Shown: positions 43,873 to 52,304, counted from the first letter of the stretch. The stretch is 64,000 nucleotides of DNA from Neptunitalea lumnitzerae (GCF_027924185.1 NZ_BRVO01000003.1:186001-250000), one strand, 5' to 3'. Translations and numbers: made by a program. Notes: generated from the sequence alone by a model not told the origin.

Positions 43873-45042
43873 TTATAATGATTTTGCCTTACGCTTTCTA
43901 CGCAAAAGCATAAGTAATGTAATCATAACTCCACAAGACGCCATTCCTGCTCCTACCCATTCAGGCGAAGCATAACCAAAACCATAAGCAATTGGTAATC
44001 CTCCTAAATAAGCACCTAAAGCATTACCCATATTAAATCCAGCCTGATTTGCCGAAGATGCTAACATCTCTGACCCTTTAGATGCATTAATCATAAGCAT
44101 TTGAATTGGTGAAGCAGTTGAGAATGCGAACATCGCTGTTACAAACGTCATTATTATAGTTGGTATTTTATAAGGCGCAACTAACGAAACAGATATTAAA
44201 CACAACACCATTATAGACAATAAAATGGCTGTGGCTTTACCAGGAGAAACCTTATCAGCTAATTTTCCTCCAGCAAAGTTACCTACAGTCATACCTACTC
44301 CTGCCATACTTAATAAACCAATAATTACACTTCCTTCTGGAAAACCAGTTACATTAATAAGCAATGGTTTAATATAACTAAACCATGCAAAGAAACCACC
44401 AGTACCTACAGCAGTAATACCCAAGATAAACCAAGGCTCGGCATGTAAAAATACTCTTAAATCATTTTTAGCGTTTGATCTTGGTTTTTTTGGTAAATCT
44501 GGCATCCAAAAACTGATAGATGTTACTGCCAGTACTCCAACTATAGCAACCATCACAAAGGCATAGCGCCATGTGAAATTTTCTCCTAACCAAATAGCAA
44601 ACGGAATGCCTACAATATTAGCAATGGTTAAGCCTCCCAACATCATTGCTATAGCACTTGCTTCTTTACTTTTATCTACCAATCTACTAGCTACTACTGC
44701 TCCTACTCCAAAAAAAGCTCCGTGAGGTAGCCCAGATAATAGTCTACTCAACACCATAAATTCATAATTGGATGCGAAAATAGCTAACGAATTAAATACT
44801 GTAAAGGCCAACATTAACGTCACCAATATTTTTTTAGGTGCATAATTACCTGCTATAAGCACCAATATAGGTGCTCCAATAACTACACCTATAGCATAGG
44901 ATGCAACAAAGTGCCCCGCCTCTGGAATAGTAATACCAAAATCTTTAGCTACTTCGGGTAATATACCCATCATTAAAAACTCGGTTAATCCAATCCCAAA
45001 GCCACCAATGGCTAAAGAAATTAAGCTCTTTTTAAATAACAT
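43873..45042 (-). CDS. MFS transporter, DHA1 family (AraJ/YdhP-like efflux)
   Basis: A 389-residue transporter with twelve predicted membrane helices. The N-terminal GLTEFLMMGILPEVAKDF and the loop LSRLLSGLPHGAFFGVGAVV (antiporter motif region between helices 4 and 5) are typical of the AraJ/PbuE type drug-or-sugar exporters. The frame extends to 45090, but the ATG at 45042 begins the first helix properly. The peroxidase operon starts 84 bases downstream on the same strand. Substrate unknown. Confidence 0.88.
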   Translation of the reverse strand: MLFKKSLISLAIGGFGIGLTEFLMMGILPEVAKDFGITIPEAGHFVASYAIGVVIGAPILVLIAGNYAPKKILVTLMLAFTVFNSLAIFASNYEFMVLSRLLSGLPHGAFFGVGAVVASRLVDKSKEASAIAMMLGGLTIANIVGIPFAIWLGENFTWRYAFVMVAIVGVLAVTSISFWMPDLPKKPRSNAKNDLRVFLHAEPWFILGITAVGTGGFFAWFSYIKPLLINVTGFPEGSVIIGLLSMAGVGMTVGNFAGGKLADKVSPGKATAILLSIMVLCLISVSLVAPYKIPTIIMTFVTAMFAFSTASPIQMLMINASKGSEMLASSANQAGFNMGNALGAYLGGLPIAYGFGYASPEWVGAGMASCGVMITLLMLLRRKRKAKSL

Positions 45043-45069
45043 ATACTTACTTACTAGGTTTTTGTAAAT

Positions 45070-45106
45070 GCAAAAATAGCCCTTTACCATTAGGTAAAAA
45101 GCTATT
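45070..45106 (-). terminator. Probable terminator of the lipoprotein gene at 45.2 kb
   Basis: Two stacked 6-base stems, AATAGC/GCTATT (45075-45080, 45101-45106) and TTTACC/GGTAAA, separated by a 2x2 internal loop, with loop ATTA; a T-rich stretch follows on the minus strand. Confidence 0.6.
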
Positions 45107-45178
45107 CTATATTTTTAATTAACTACAACGAAATATGTTATAAACTACTTTTTCAACTTTCAAAATTTAACAATCCTA

Positions 45179-45943
45179 TTACCACGAAAACGGATACGAA
45201 TTGCCATTATTCATATTTAGTACGGCATTTTTACTACCTAAAAATTCAACAGTACCTCCATAAATTTCACTACTAGTGCCATTAAAAGTACCACTAAAGC
45301 TAACATTTGCACTTCCAGATAAAATTTCTAATGTAGCTTTATCATAGGTTAAGTTGCTAATTGTAATATTAATGGTACTATTTAAATCATACCCATTTCC
45401 TAGAGTTGATATTTGATTGCCTGAATTGATAACCTCTGAATTTACCACAAATACGTTTGACAATAATTCTAAACCTGATACTGCGATTTCTCCTACTGAG
45501 TCATCATCAGAAGTCATTCTATTAGAGGTATATTGCCTGCTAGATGAAAAGCTCATTGTAAAGGTTTCTGGTACTCCAAAAACAGTACAACTTAACATCC
45601 AATTCCAATCTGCTCCAACATAATAGGTAACTCCCCCTTGTGTTCCAGCTAATGTTACCTCATTTGCATAGGCTACTCCACAACTTATGGTAGGCTCATC
45701 AGTTTGTTTAGCTGCATCTTCAATAGTGCTAGCTTTTACTACCGCCTCATCTGTTTGTGTTATAGCTCCCCCTGTTTCAGGAGACATTGCATTAATAATT
45801 GTCTCAGCGGCAGCCTCTTCTTGGTTTATTGATCCAGAAGCATCATCACTATCTGAACAAGCAGTAAACATTCCTAAAGTTATAAGTAGTGTAACTACAT
45901 ACAATTTACTTTTTCTAACGATTTTGATTTTTTGAGTTTTCAT
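45179..45943 (-). CDS. Lipoprotein of unknown function, LytTR-type site upstream
   Basis: A 254-residue lipoprotein with lipobox FTAC (Cys about 29), an acidic Ser/Asp linker after it, and a beta-rich C-terminal region (SFSSSRQYTSNRM, INITISNLTYDKATLEI, ending NSYPFSW). I do not recognise a family. Its layout resembles the 246-residue lipoprotein at 48.8 kb: both end in a beta-rich part with a LEFLN/VEFLG-DNGDS/MNNGNS type finish, so the two may be paralogues. A direct repeat matching two other nearby promoters lies upstream (46006-46033). Confidence 0.75.
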   Translation of the reverse strand: MKTQKIKIVRKSKLYVVTLLITLGMFTACSDSDDASGSINQEEAAAETIINAMSPETGGAITQTDEAVVKASTIEDAAKQTDEPTISCGVAYANEVTLAGTQGGVTYYVGADWNWMLSCTVFGVPETFTMSFSSSRQYTSNRMTSDDDSVGEIAVSGLELLSNVFVVNSEVINSGNQISTLGNGYDLNSTINITISNLTYDKATLEILSGSANVSFSGTFNGTSSEIYGGTVEFLGSKNAVLNMNNGNSYPFSW

Positions 45944-46005
45944 AAATTAATTGTTTTTAATAATTCAAACTTGACACTTTTTCTACTATTGATACGTCTA
46001 TTTTT

Positions 46006-46033
46006 GGGTTAACTGACTTATTTAAAGGGTCAA
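46006..46033 (-). promoter_or_regulatory. LytTR-like direct repeat upstream of the 45.2 kb lipoprotein gene
   Basis: Minus-strand TTGACCC (46033-46027) and TTAACCC (46012-46006), start to start 21 bases. A -7-like CAAGTTTG begins 39 bases after the start of the proximal repeat, and the ATG is 69 bases after it. Same arrangement at 46865 and 50403. Confidence 0.55.
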
Positions 46034-46037
46034 TTAT

Positions 46038-46808
46038 CTATACCTTATGGTGAGTTATTTGGTTCCAAAAATCTCTAAACCCTCTACCTATTAACACAAA
46101 TGGATTGTTACTACTAAACCCAGACTTTAAACCATATACAGGCTTTTCTGTTTCTGGTATGTAGGTGTTAAATATTACATCCCAAAAGGCAAAAACTCCG
46201 GCAAAATTTTTATTGAAGTACTTCTTATTGTGAGAGTGGTGTACTCTATGTGCTGAAGGAGTATTTATGATACCTTCAATTAACGGGATTTTAGATATCA
46301 TTTCTGTATGCAAAAAGAATTGATAGAAAAGATTGAGTACCAAACACACAACAACATAAGATATTGGTAGCCCTAAAAAAACAATTGGTATTAAAAATAA
46401 TGGCAACAACACAAACGAAAACCAGTTAAGCCTATATGCCGTTAACAAATTAAATTTTTTACTTGTATGGTGGGTAAAGTGAAATGCCCATAAAAATGGG
46501 AATATATGAGATAACCGATGATACCAATAATATGCAAAATCTACCATCAGAAAAGTGAGTACAAATACCCAAATTTCCTCCGGAAAATTAAATATTCTGT
46601 AAGAGTAGGCTAAATCCAACACCCACATTAAATATCCTGATGATATTATTTTTATAAGTTGGAAACCTATAAAAATAACGATACTGGCAATACTATCATT
46701 TGTTTGATAAACCTTCTTACGGTTTATCAAATTCCAACTAATTTCTGCTACCAGTACTACCACTATAAAACCAATAGCAATAGCACCAAAAGATTTGTAC
46801 ATCATCAT
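46038..46808 (-). CDS. Sterol desaturase / fatty acid hydroxylase family membrane protein
   Basis: A 256-residue di-iron membrane enzyme. Histidine boxes HRLSH, HFTHH and HRVHHSHN in the standard order, with about four membrane helices. It hydroxylates or desaturates a lipid; in bacteria this family also includes carotenoid and ornithine-lipid hydroxylases, so the substrate is open. The frame extends to a TTG at 46835, but that codon lies inside the probable -7 element, so I start at the first of three tandem ATGs (46808). It follows the LytTR gene on the same strand but has its own direct-repeat site. Confidence 0.88.
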   Translation of the reverse strand: MMMYKSFGAIAIGFIVVVLVAEISWNLINRKKVYQTNDSIASIVIFIGFQLIKIISSGYLMWVLDLAYSYRIFNFPEEIWVFVLTFLMVDFAYYWYHRLSHIFPFLWAFHFTHHTSKKFNLLTAYRLNWFSFVLLPLFLIPIVFLGLPISYVVVCLVLNLFYQFFLHTEMISKIPLIEGIINTPSAHRVHHSHNKKYFNKNFAGVFAFWDVIFNTYIPETEKPVYGLKSGFSSNNPFVLIGRGFRDFWNQITHHKV

Positions 46809-46864
46809 TTTCTTAAGTTTTTGTACAAAACTCAAAAAAAGATAACGTCATCTAATTTATAAAA

Positions 46865-46892
46865 GGGTGAAGTGTCTAAACATAAGGGTAAA
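46865..46892 (-). promoter_or_regulatory. LytTR-like direct repeat upstream of the sterol desaturase gene
   Basis: Minus-strand TTTACCC (46892-46886) and TTCACCC (46871-46865), 21 bases start to start. A GAGTTTTG element begins 38 bases after the proximal repeat start. The proximal repeat continues as TTCACCCTTTTATA, nearly identical to TTCACCTTTTTATA at 50.4 kb. Confidence 0.6.
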
Positions 46893-46898
46893 ACAATC

Positions 46899-47678
46899 TT
46901 AACTATCTAACCAACTTTTAAAAATACTTGCTTTGGCTTTACTTATTATAATCTGCTCTTCTGTAGTAGGGGTGGTTTTAACAAGTAGCCTTCCATTAAA
47001 ATAAAAATCTATACTATCTATACTATCTCTGTGAAGAATAAACTGTCTGTTAGCTCTAAAAAAATCTGTTGGTTGTAATAGTGTATAAATATGTTCCAAG
47101 GTATCCTCAATCACATATTGTTTTCCTGTTTTAGTACAGGCTTTTACAATTTCATTTTTACTGTAAAACCATACTATAGAATCAGTGGCTACCGGAACCA
47201 GTTTGTTTTGATAATGTACCAAAAAACTCTTTTTATAAGATTGCTCTGGTTGTAATTGACTCAATACTTGTTTTAAAACGTCTTGTGATAAAAACTCATT
47301 GGTTATAGAGGCTGTAGTTAAAGATGCAAACTTAGCCAAGGCACTTTCAATATCTGCTTTATCATAAGGCTTTAAGATATAAGCTATTCCATGGGTATTA
47401 AAAGCTTCCAAAGCATATTCCTCATAAGCTGTTGCAAAAATGATAGGCTTGGACACTTCTACTTTTTTTAAAATTTCAAAAGAAATTCCATCTGTTAATC
47501 TTATGTCCATAAATAACAAATCAATAGCTTCTAAATTATTAGGCAACCAATTAATAGCATCTTTAACAGAACCCAACACATGCATTATTGAAATATCTAC
47601 ACTTATATCTTTCAATAGATACTCTAAGTTCCTAACATTTGCAGGTTCGTCTTCTATTATTACAACCTTTAATTTCAT
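46899..47678 (-). CDS. LytTR family response regulator
   Basis: A 259-residue regulator. Receiver domain (1-125) with acidic E9-D10-E11, phospho-acceptor Asp58 (LLFMDIRLTDG) and the Lys of YILKPYDKAD; LytTR DNA-binding domain (about 160-258) with LVHYQNKLVPVATDSIVWFY and FFRANRQFILHRDSID. LytTR proteins bind direct repeats spaced about two helical turns. It lies 2 bases after the LytS-type kinase gene, its cognate partner. Confidence 0.94.
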   Translation of the reverse strand: MKLKVVIIEDEPANVRNLEYLLKDISVDISIMHVLGSVKDAINWLPNNLEAIDLLFMDIRLTDGISFEILKKVEVSKPIIFATAYEEYALEAFNTHGIAYILKPYDKADIESALAKFASLTTASITNEFLSQDVLKQVLSQLQPEQSYKKSFLVHYQNKLVPVATDSIVWFYSKNEIVKACTKTGKQYVIEDTLEHIYTLLQPTDFFRANRQFILHRDSIDSIDFYFNGRLLVKTTPTTEEQIIISKAKASIFKSWLDS

Positions 47679-47680
47679 AT

Positions 47681-48703
47681 TTATTTAATTTCTAACGGTA
47701 ACGATACCATAAAAAAGCCTTCCTCTTGAGTAATCAAAATTTCTTCTTTGTACAATAATCTATAACGTTCTGCCAAATTAGATAAGCCTACCCCAGAACT
47801 ATGCTCAACTATATTATTTATTTGAAGATTGTTTTTTACTACTAAGTAATTATCTTCTATATAAATGGTAACTCTTAGCGGTAATTCTTCAGAAGCATAA
47901 TTATGCTTTATCACATTTTCTAATAAAGGTTGCAAACTCATTATAGGCAATTTAGATTGCAAATATTCTTGTGGTACATGTATTGTTATTTGAAGTCCCT
48001 TCTCTAATCGTATTTCTTGAAGCTGCGCATAGGCTTTTAATACTCTTAGCTCTTCCTCTAATAACACTGTGGTTTTATTCTGTACATTTAAAGTATACCT
48101 AAATATTTTAGATAAATTAGTAATAAATAATTGAGCCTTATTACTATCTTCTCTTACCAAGGCAGATAAATTGCTTAAGGAATTAAACAAAAAGTGCGGA
48201 TTTAATTGTCCCTTGAGGTTATTTATTTCTGCATTAAAATAGGCTTCTTGCAACTGTTTATTCTCTCTTTCTTTTTCTTCTTTAGCTTCTAACAAAAGCA
48301 TAAACCTAACCAGTATAATCATACAAAATGTTGTAAAACCAAATCTTAGCATAGTACCAAAAAAGCTCATAAAAAACACTTTGATATTATGAAAAATAAC
48401 CGCCTGTGTTTTATAGGCAAAAAAAACACAGAATAGTGTTAAAAGTAAATTACCTAGCCAAAAGAAAGCATTCTTTCTGTTATTAAAATTACGCTTTAAA
48501 TACCTTAAATTATAAAACCCTATTAACAAACTAAACAAGGTATTAGTAGATGCCTGATAAATAAGTTCAGGCATATTAAATTCCCAAAACCTATCGGCTA
48601 ATTTTTCACCTGGTACAAGTAAAATAAGCTTATGTATATTAAGTATTAAACCTAATAAAATAGATACATAAATAACAATCTTATTTTCTAGCCTACTTAT
48701 CAT
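47681..48703 (-). CDS. LytS-type sensor histidine kinase (HPK7/8 group)
   Basis: A 340-residue kinase. Four predicted membrane helices (about 10-135) form the sensor part without a separate periplasmic domain. A coiled-coil linker follows, then the phospho-acceptor motif LNPHFLFNSLSNLSALVRED (His in NPHFLFN) and the ATPase part PLLENVIKHN and GVGLSNLAERYRLLY. Signals may come from the membrane or from lipoproteins encoded in front of it. Coupled to the LytTR gene. Confidence 0.93.
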   Translation of the reverse strand: MISRLENKIVIYVSILLGLILNIHKLILLVPGEKLADRFWEFNMPELIYQASTNTLFSLLIGFYNLRYLKRNFNNRKNAFFWLGNLLLTLFCVFFAYKTQAVIFHNIKVFFMSFFGTMLRFGFTTFCMIILVRFMLLLEAKEEKERENKQLQEAYFNAEINNLKGQLNPHFLFNSLSNLSALVREDSNKAQLFITNLSKIFRYTLNVQNKTTVLLEEELRVLKAYAQLQEIRLEKGLQITIHVPQEYLQSKLPIMSLQPLLENVIKHNYASEELPLRVTIYIEDNYLVVKNNLQINNIVEHSSGVGLSNLAERYRLLYKEEILITQEEGFFMVSLPLEIK

Positions 48704-48734
48704 TATAGCACTTAAATTAAAAAATTCTAATCAT

Positions 48735-48764
48735 AAAAGACCCCATTAAAAAATGGAGCCTTTT
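48735..48764 (-). terminator. Possible attenuator between lipoprotein and kinase genes
   Basis: Stems AAAAG/CTTTT (48735-48739, 48760-48764) and CCATT/AATGG separated by an internal loop, in the 91-base gap. Followed by only a short T-rich stretch on the minus strand, so partial read-through into the kinase gene is likely. Confidence 0.45.
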
Positions 48765-48794
48765 AAAACCAACCAACTATAAAAGTAACTAATA

Positions 48795-49535
48795 CTAGCT
48801 GCTTAAGCTAACATTGTTTAAATTTATAATAAAACTATCTCCATTATCATAAGTTACTTTTGCTTCGTCCTCATTTAAGAACTCTAAAGTACCTTGATAT
48901 GTATATACCACACCAGCATCTTCATATACCTGTTCTAAAGTAAACGTGGCTATTCCTTCATAAATTTTATGAGACGATTTTGAAACAGTTACTTCTTCAT
49001 AGTTTATAGCCAATTCAAAAGTGTATCTTAAATCTTCATCATACAAAGCTTGCCAAGATCCATTTCTAGCATATATTCCTTCATAAAACTCATCATCAGA
49101 AGCAGCCTCTATACCAGTAACTGTATATTCCAATCCTATGGTATGCTCAAATTCACTGTTATAAGTTTCAAACTGCTGTAGAGCATCTAAATTATATGCT
49201 ACATAACTCTCTGGGCTACAATAATTAGTATAGGTTTCATCATAGCTATATTCATAATTGATATTACCATAATAATTAGCCCCACTAAAACTATCTGAAT
49301 TAGTTATTGTTTCTTCGCAAATTCCTTCTTGAATTTCTTCACTTGTTTGCTGTAGACTAGCTACAAAACCATACGAATTATATGCTATAGATGTTGCTAA
49401 TATTTCTTCCGCATCATCAGAAGCATACACATATCTAACCACTACCACATCTTCGTCATCATCACAAGAGATTAGGGTTCCTAAAGCTAACAGTACTATA
49501 GCCCCTATTTTTAATTTTAGTTTTAATTTCATCAT
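48795..49535 (-). CDS. Lipoprotein of unknown function next to the LytS/LytTR genes
   Basis: A 246-residue lipoprotein: lipobox LISC (Cys about 24) followed by DDDED. The mature part is Tyr/Glu-rich and beta-type, with two internal Cys (GICEE, NYCSPES) that could form a disulfide. It ends YEDAGVVYTYQGTLEFLNED, then a NGDSF strand, similar in style to the lipoprotein at 45.2 kb. Starts 16 bases after the DUF6515-like gene. Function unknown; a sensor or target of the two-component system is possible. Confidence 0.75.
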   Translation of the reverse strand: MMKLKLKLKIGAIVLLALGTLISCDDDEDVVVVRYVYASDDAEEILATSIAYNSYGFVASLQQTSEEIQEGICEETITNSDSFSGANYYGNINYEYSYDETYTNYCSPESYVAYNLDALQQFETYNSEFEHTIGLEYTVTGIEAASDDEFYEGIYARNGSWQALYDEDLRYTFELAINYEEVTVSKSSHKIYEGIATFTLEQVYEDAGVVYTYQGTLEFLNEDEAKVTYDNGDSFIINLNNVSLSS

Positions 49536-49551
49536 TACTTTTTTTAATCGT

Positions 49552-49983
49552 TTAAAGTTGAACTACTCGGTACTTTTTACTACCGTCTACCTTTACTACT
49601 TTGTAATAAACACCTTCAGCAACATAATATACCTCATCGTCTATCACCTTTTGTTGGGCACCTTCAGGCAGAACCTCTACAATGACTCCTGCAGGTGCTT
49701 CAACAACTTTATAGGTATCTGTGTTTTCTACTTGAATATAAAATACACCTGCGGCATAGTAATAGGGTATGCCAGCATAGTAAACCACTCTATGTGGAGG
49801 TAAAACCCTAACTACAACGGGGTGTACTACCACAGGAACTGGTGGGGGAACTCTTCTTACAACTGGGCGTACCACCGGACGATAATAAACTCTAGGAGCC
49901 CGATGTACCACAACAATTTGGCTGTTTGCTTTAGCAGATATCATCAATCCACCCAAAAGCATAAAAAATAAAACCTTATTCAT
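49552..49983 (-). CDS. DUF6515-like secreted protein with Pro/Val-rich segment
   Basis: A 143-residue protein. Signal peptide about 1-22. A low-complexity segment of Val, Pro, Arg and His (about 28-67, with PVVRPVVRRVPPP) precedes two copies of a GV(F/Y)YxxV repeat (GIPYYYAAGVFYIQV and DEVYYVAEGVYYKVV), the pattern of DUF6515. Expected in the periplasm, maybe binding cell wall or outer membrane. Overlaps the preceding Spy-like gene by 8 bases. Confidence 0.75.
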   Translation of the reverse strand: MNKVLFFMLLGGLMISAKANSQIVVVHRAPRVYYRPVVRPVVRRVPPPVPVVVHPVVVRVLPPHRVVYYAGIPYYYAAGVFYIQVENTDTYKVVEAPAGVIVEVLPEGAQQKVIDDEVYYVAEGVYYKVVKVDGSKKYRVVQL

Positions 49984-50338
49984 TTCTAGCTTTGTATCTG
50001 CTTTTCATTTCCTTTTTCACCTCTTTTTGAATATCTAAATAGGAGTCGTATTGCGCTTCGGTTAAAATTTCTTTCACTTCAGCATTTTTCTTTTTCTGAA
50101 TATCTTTTAAAGATTTCATTTTTGACATACGAGAATCGGTTGAAGCTCTAATTGCTTCTACTTGACCAAAGTACTTCACTTGAATTTCTTCAAATTGAAC
50201 TTTTTGATCATCTGATAATTCTAGTGCTTGGAATTTTTCTTGAATCTCTGTTCGAAATAATTCACGGTCCTCTTCTGAAGTTTGACCAAAAGCCATTAGA
50301 TTTACTAATAGCAATCCTACAATCAATAAATTTTTCAT
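49976..50338 (-). CDS. Spy/CpxP-like periplasmic helical protein
   Basis: A 120-residue protein: signal peptide about 1-18 (ends AFGQ) followed by a highly charged helical region. LELSDDQKVQFEEIQVKYF resembles the first LTxxQ helix of Spy/CpxP periplasmic chaperones, and ILTEAQYDSYLDIQ the second. First gene of a series Spy-like, DUF6515-like, lipoprotein, LytS, LytTR. A LytTR-like direct repeat lies 65-92 bases upstream of its start. Confidence 0.78.
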   Translation of the reverse strand: MKNLLIVGLLLVNLMAFGQTSEEDRELFRTEIQEKFQALELSDDQKVQFEEIQVKYFGQVEAIRASTDSRMSKMKSLKDIQKKKNAEVKEILTEAQYDSYLDIQKEVKKEMKSRYKARNE

Positions 50339-50402
50339 AACTATTATTCTTTAATTTCAGAACAATATTATTTAATTATCAATTGCTTAAGATGCTATAA
50401 AA

Positions 50403-50430
50403 AGGTGAAGTATCCTTTTTGTATGGTGAA
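50403..50430 (-). promoter_or_regulatory. LytTR-like direct repeat upstream of the Spy-like gene
   Basis: Minus-strand TTCACCA (50430-50424) and TTCACCT (50409-50403), 21 bases start to start. A -7-like TAATATTG begins 39 bases after the start of the proximal repeat; ATG 71 bases after it. A stem AAAAAGG/CCTTTTT (50399-50405, 50414-50420) covers the proximal repeat and may end the upstream FNT transcript. Confidence 0.6.
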
Positions 50431-50473
50431 CCTACCCAAGCCGGGTATCTACTATTTATAATGGTAGTTTAAA

Positions 50474-51361
50474 TTACTTATTACTATAAATATCAATATT
50501 ACTTACAAAAGCTCTATATTTAAACAAGGCAACAAACACTACTCCTCCAATAGCATTTCCTAATAAAGCAAAACTTTGAAATTTTACATAATCTGCAAGG
50601 TTTATTTCTGGCGAAGTAATTAACCCTGCAAACACCTCTATACTACCAATAATACTATGGTGCAAACCTACAAACCCCATAGTTGCCGTAATTAAAAAAA
50701 TTATTACAATACGGCTAATAGTATCTCTAGAAGATGTTATTAACCATGATAGTAAGCCCATCATCCAACCGGCTAAAATACCGCTTACAAAAATAACAAA
50801 GGGAGAATACCCCGTAACATGTAACGCTATACTTTCTACTACACTATTGTTTAAAACATTTAATTGGGGAGCTATCCAAAGAAGAACGGTAGCTATAATA
50901 TAACCTCCTATTAAATTACCTAATATTACAGTGCCCCAAATTTTCAATAAACTCTTTACCGATCGTTTATTATTTAATACAGGCAAGGTAAGCAAAGAGG
51001 TCTGTTCGGTAAATAGAACAGACTGACCAAAAATTACAAGAATAAAACCTAGCGGATATACCAAGGCGATAAGCTTAAAAATAATACTCTCATCTACATA
51101 GGGCATTAAAAAATAGAAAAGAGCGGTCATTAACATATAGCTAAACCCTATTTCCATTCCAGCGGTTAAAGAACTTAAAAAAATACTTGCAGCACTTCTA
51201 TCATAAACCTCTAGCCCCTCAAGTATTTGCTCTTTTAGTATTTCTCCGTGAGATTTAGCAGCATCTCTCGCAGACGGTTTAGATTTTTTTATTTCAGTAT
51301 CTATTTTGTGCTGAATTGCCTCCTCTGAGGCTTCTGTATTATCTGTTTTGGCTTTATCCAT
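50474..51361 (-). CDS. Formate/nitrite transporter (FNT) family protein
   Basis: A 295-residue channel. A hydrophilic N-terminal stretch of about 65 residues (Lys/Asp/Glu-rich) precedes six membrane helices with the FNT features GMEIGFSYMLMTALFYF and WGTVILGNLIGGYIIATVLL (about 145-165) and GILAGWMMGLLSWLI. The frame extends to 51391; the ATG at 51361 is preferred. The family moves formate, nitrite or hydrosulfide; this long-N-terminus subgroup is not functionally assigned. A UspA gene lies 100 bases upstream on the same strand. Confidence 0.88.
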   Translation of the reverse strand: MDKAKTDNTEASEEAIQHKIDTEIKKSKPSARDAAKSHGEILKEQILEGLEVYDRSAASIFLSSLTAGMEIGFSYMLMTALFYFLMPYVDESIIFKLIALVYPLGFILVIFGQSVLFTEQTSLLTLPVLNNKRSVKSLLKIWGTVILGNLIGGYIIATVLLWIAPQLNVLNNSVVESIALHVTGYSPFVIFVSGILAGWMMGLLSWLITSSRDTISRIVIIFLITATMGFVGLHHSIIGSIEVFAGLITSPEINLADYVKFQSFALLGNAIGGVVFVALFKYRAFVSNIDIYSNK

Positions 51362-51461
51362 AGTTGTATTAAAACTTAAAGATAAAACCAAAACAAATAA
51401 ACAATTATTATTTTAAATCTATTTAACAGCCGTACTAACGTTTTGCAAACAACAGTTAAAA

Positions 51462-52304
51462 TTATACCGTTGTAGTCTCTTCTACGTATTCAGAAGGAAG
51501 CACTAAAAATGGGAAAGTTGTATGATATCCTATTTTATAAATTTGAGATCCTAAAAATAATCTTTCAAAAAAGGTATGTTTATGCTTAATCATTACCAAC
51601 AAATCTATTGGGGTGGTATCATCGTATTTAAAAATTGCTTCTTGAACACTGTTACCTTCAACTTCATCAAAAACTACATCTAAATCTTTCAATGAATTTT
51701 TAAGCATTTCTTTAGAGTGTACCTCGATTTCTTTAAGTGGTTTATCATTCACATTTACGTGTACTACATGCAATTGTGAGTTATTACGTTTCGCTACTTT
51801 TTTTAATAAATCTAACTGATAACTCTCAAAGTCTACTCCGTAATCGGTGGCTAAAACAATATTTTTAGGTTTTCTGTAACTAAACTCTTCTGGTATTGCT
51901 AATAAAGGACATTCTGCAACTTTTATAGCACTTACAGTATAGCTACCAAATAAAATTTCTTGAGCCCCAGTAGCCCCTTGTGTTCCCATTATAATAAGGT
52001 CTATACCCTCTGCTTTTACCAAAGTTTTTATCTGCTCATTTAACAAATTAACTGTAGCAACTTTTTTAAAGGAATGCTTATCATTTTTATATTTAGAACT
52101 TATTTCTTGCTCAAGAAGTTCTAATTCTTTAAAAGAGCGTTCTTTATATATTTCGTAGATACTACCATGTAAAATATTATCAGTATCGTAAATGGTATTT
52201 AATAAATAAAAAAGGCACTTTTCGTCTTTGTATAATTCCACGGCGTACTTGATAGCATTACGCGAATTATCTGAAAAATCGGTGGGTAATAATATCTTCT
52301 TCAT
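51462..52304 (-). CDS. Universal stress protein, two tandem UspA domains
   Basis: A 280-residue protein with two UspA domains (about 1-140 and 148-275). The first carries KKILLPTDFSDNSRNAIKYA and the ATP-binding IIMGTQGATGAQEILFGSYT; the second begins NIVLATDYG and has a degenerate nucleotide loop (LVMIKHKHTFFERLFLGSQ). Likely cytoplasmic stress protein. Upstream lie 244 bases shared with the end of the ars operon, with no clear promoter. Confidence 0.93.
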   Translation of the reverse strand: MKKILLPTDFSDNSRNAIKYAVELYKDEKCLFYLLNTIYDTDNILHGSIYEIYKERSFKELELLEQEISSKYKNDKHSFKKVATVNLLNEQIKTLVKAEGIDLIIMGTQGATGAQEILFGSYTVSAIKVAECPLLAIPEEFSYRKPKNIVLATDYGVDFESYQLDLLKKVAKRNNSQLHVVHVNVNDKPLKEIEVHSKEMLKNSLKDLDVVFDEVEGNSVQEAIFKYDDTTPIDLLVMIKHKHTFFERLFLGSQIYKIGYHTTFPFLVLPSEYVEETTTV

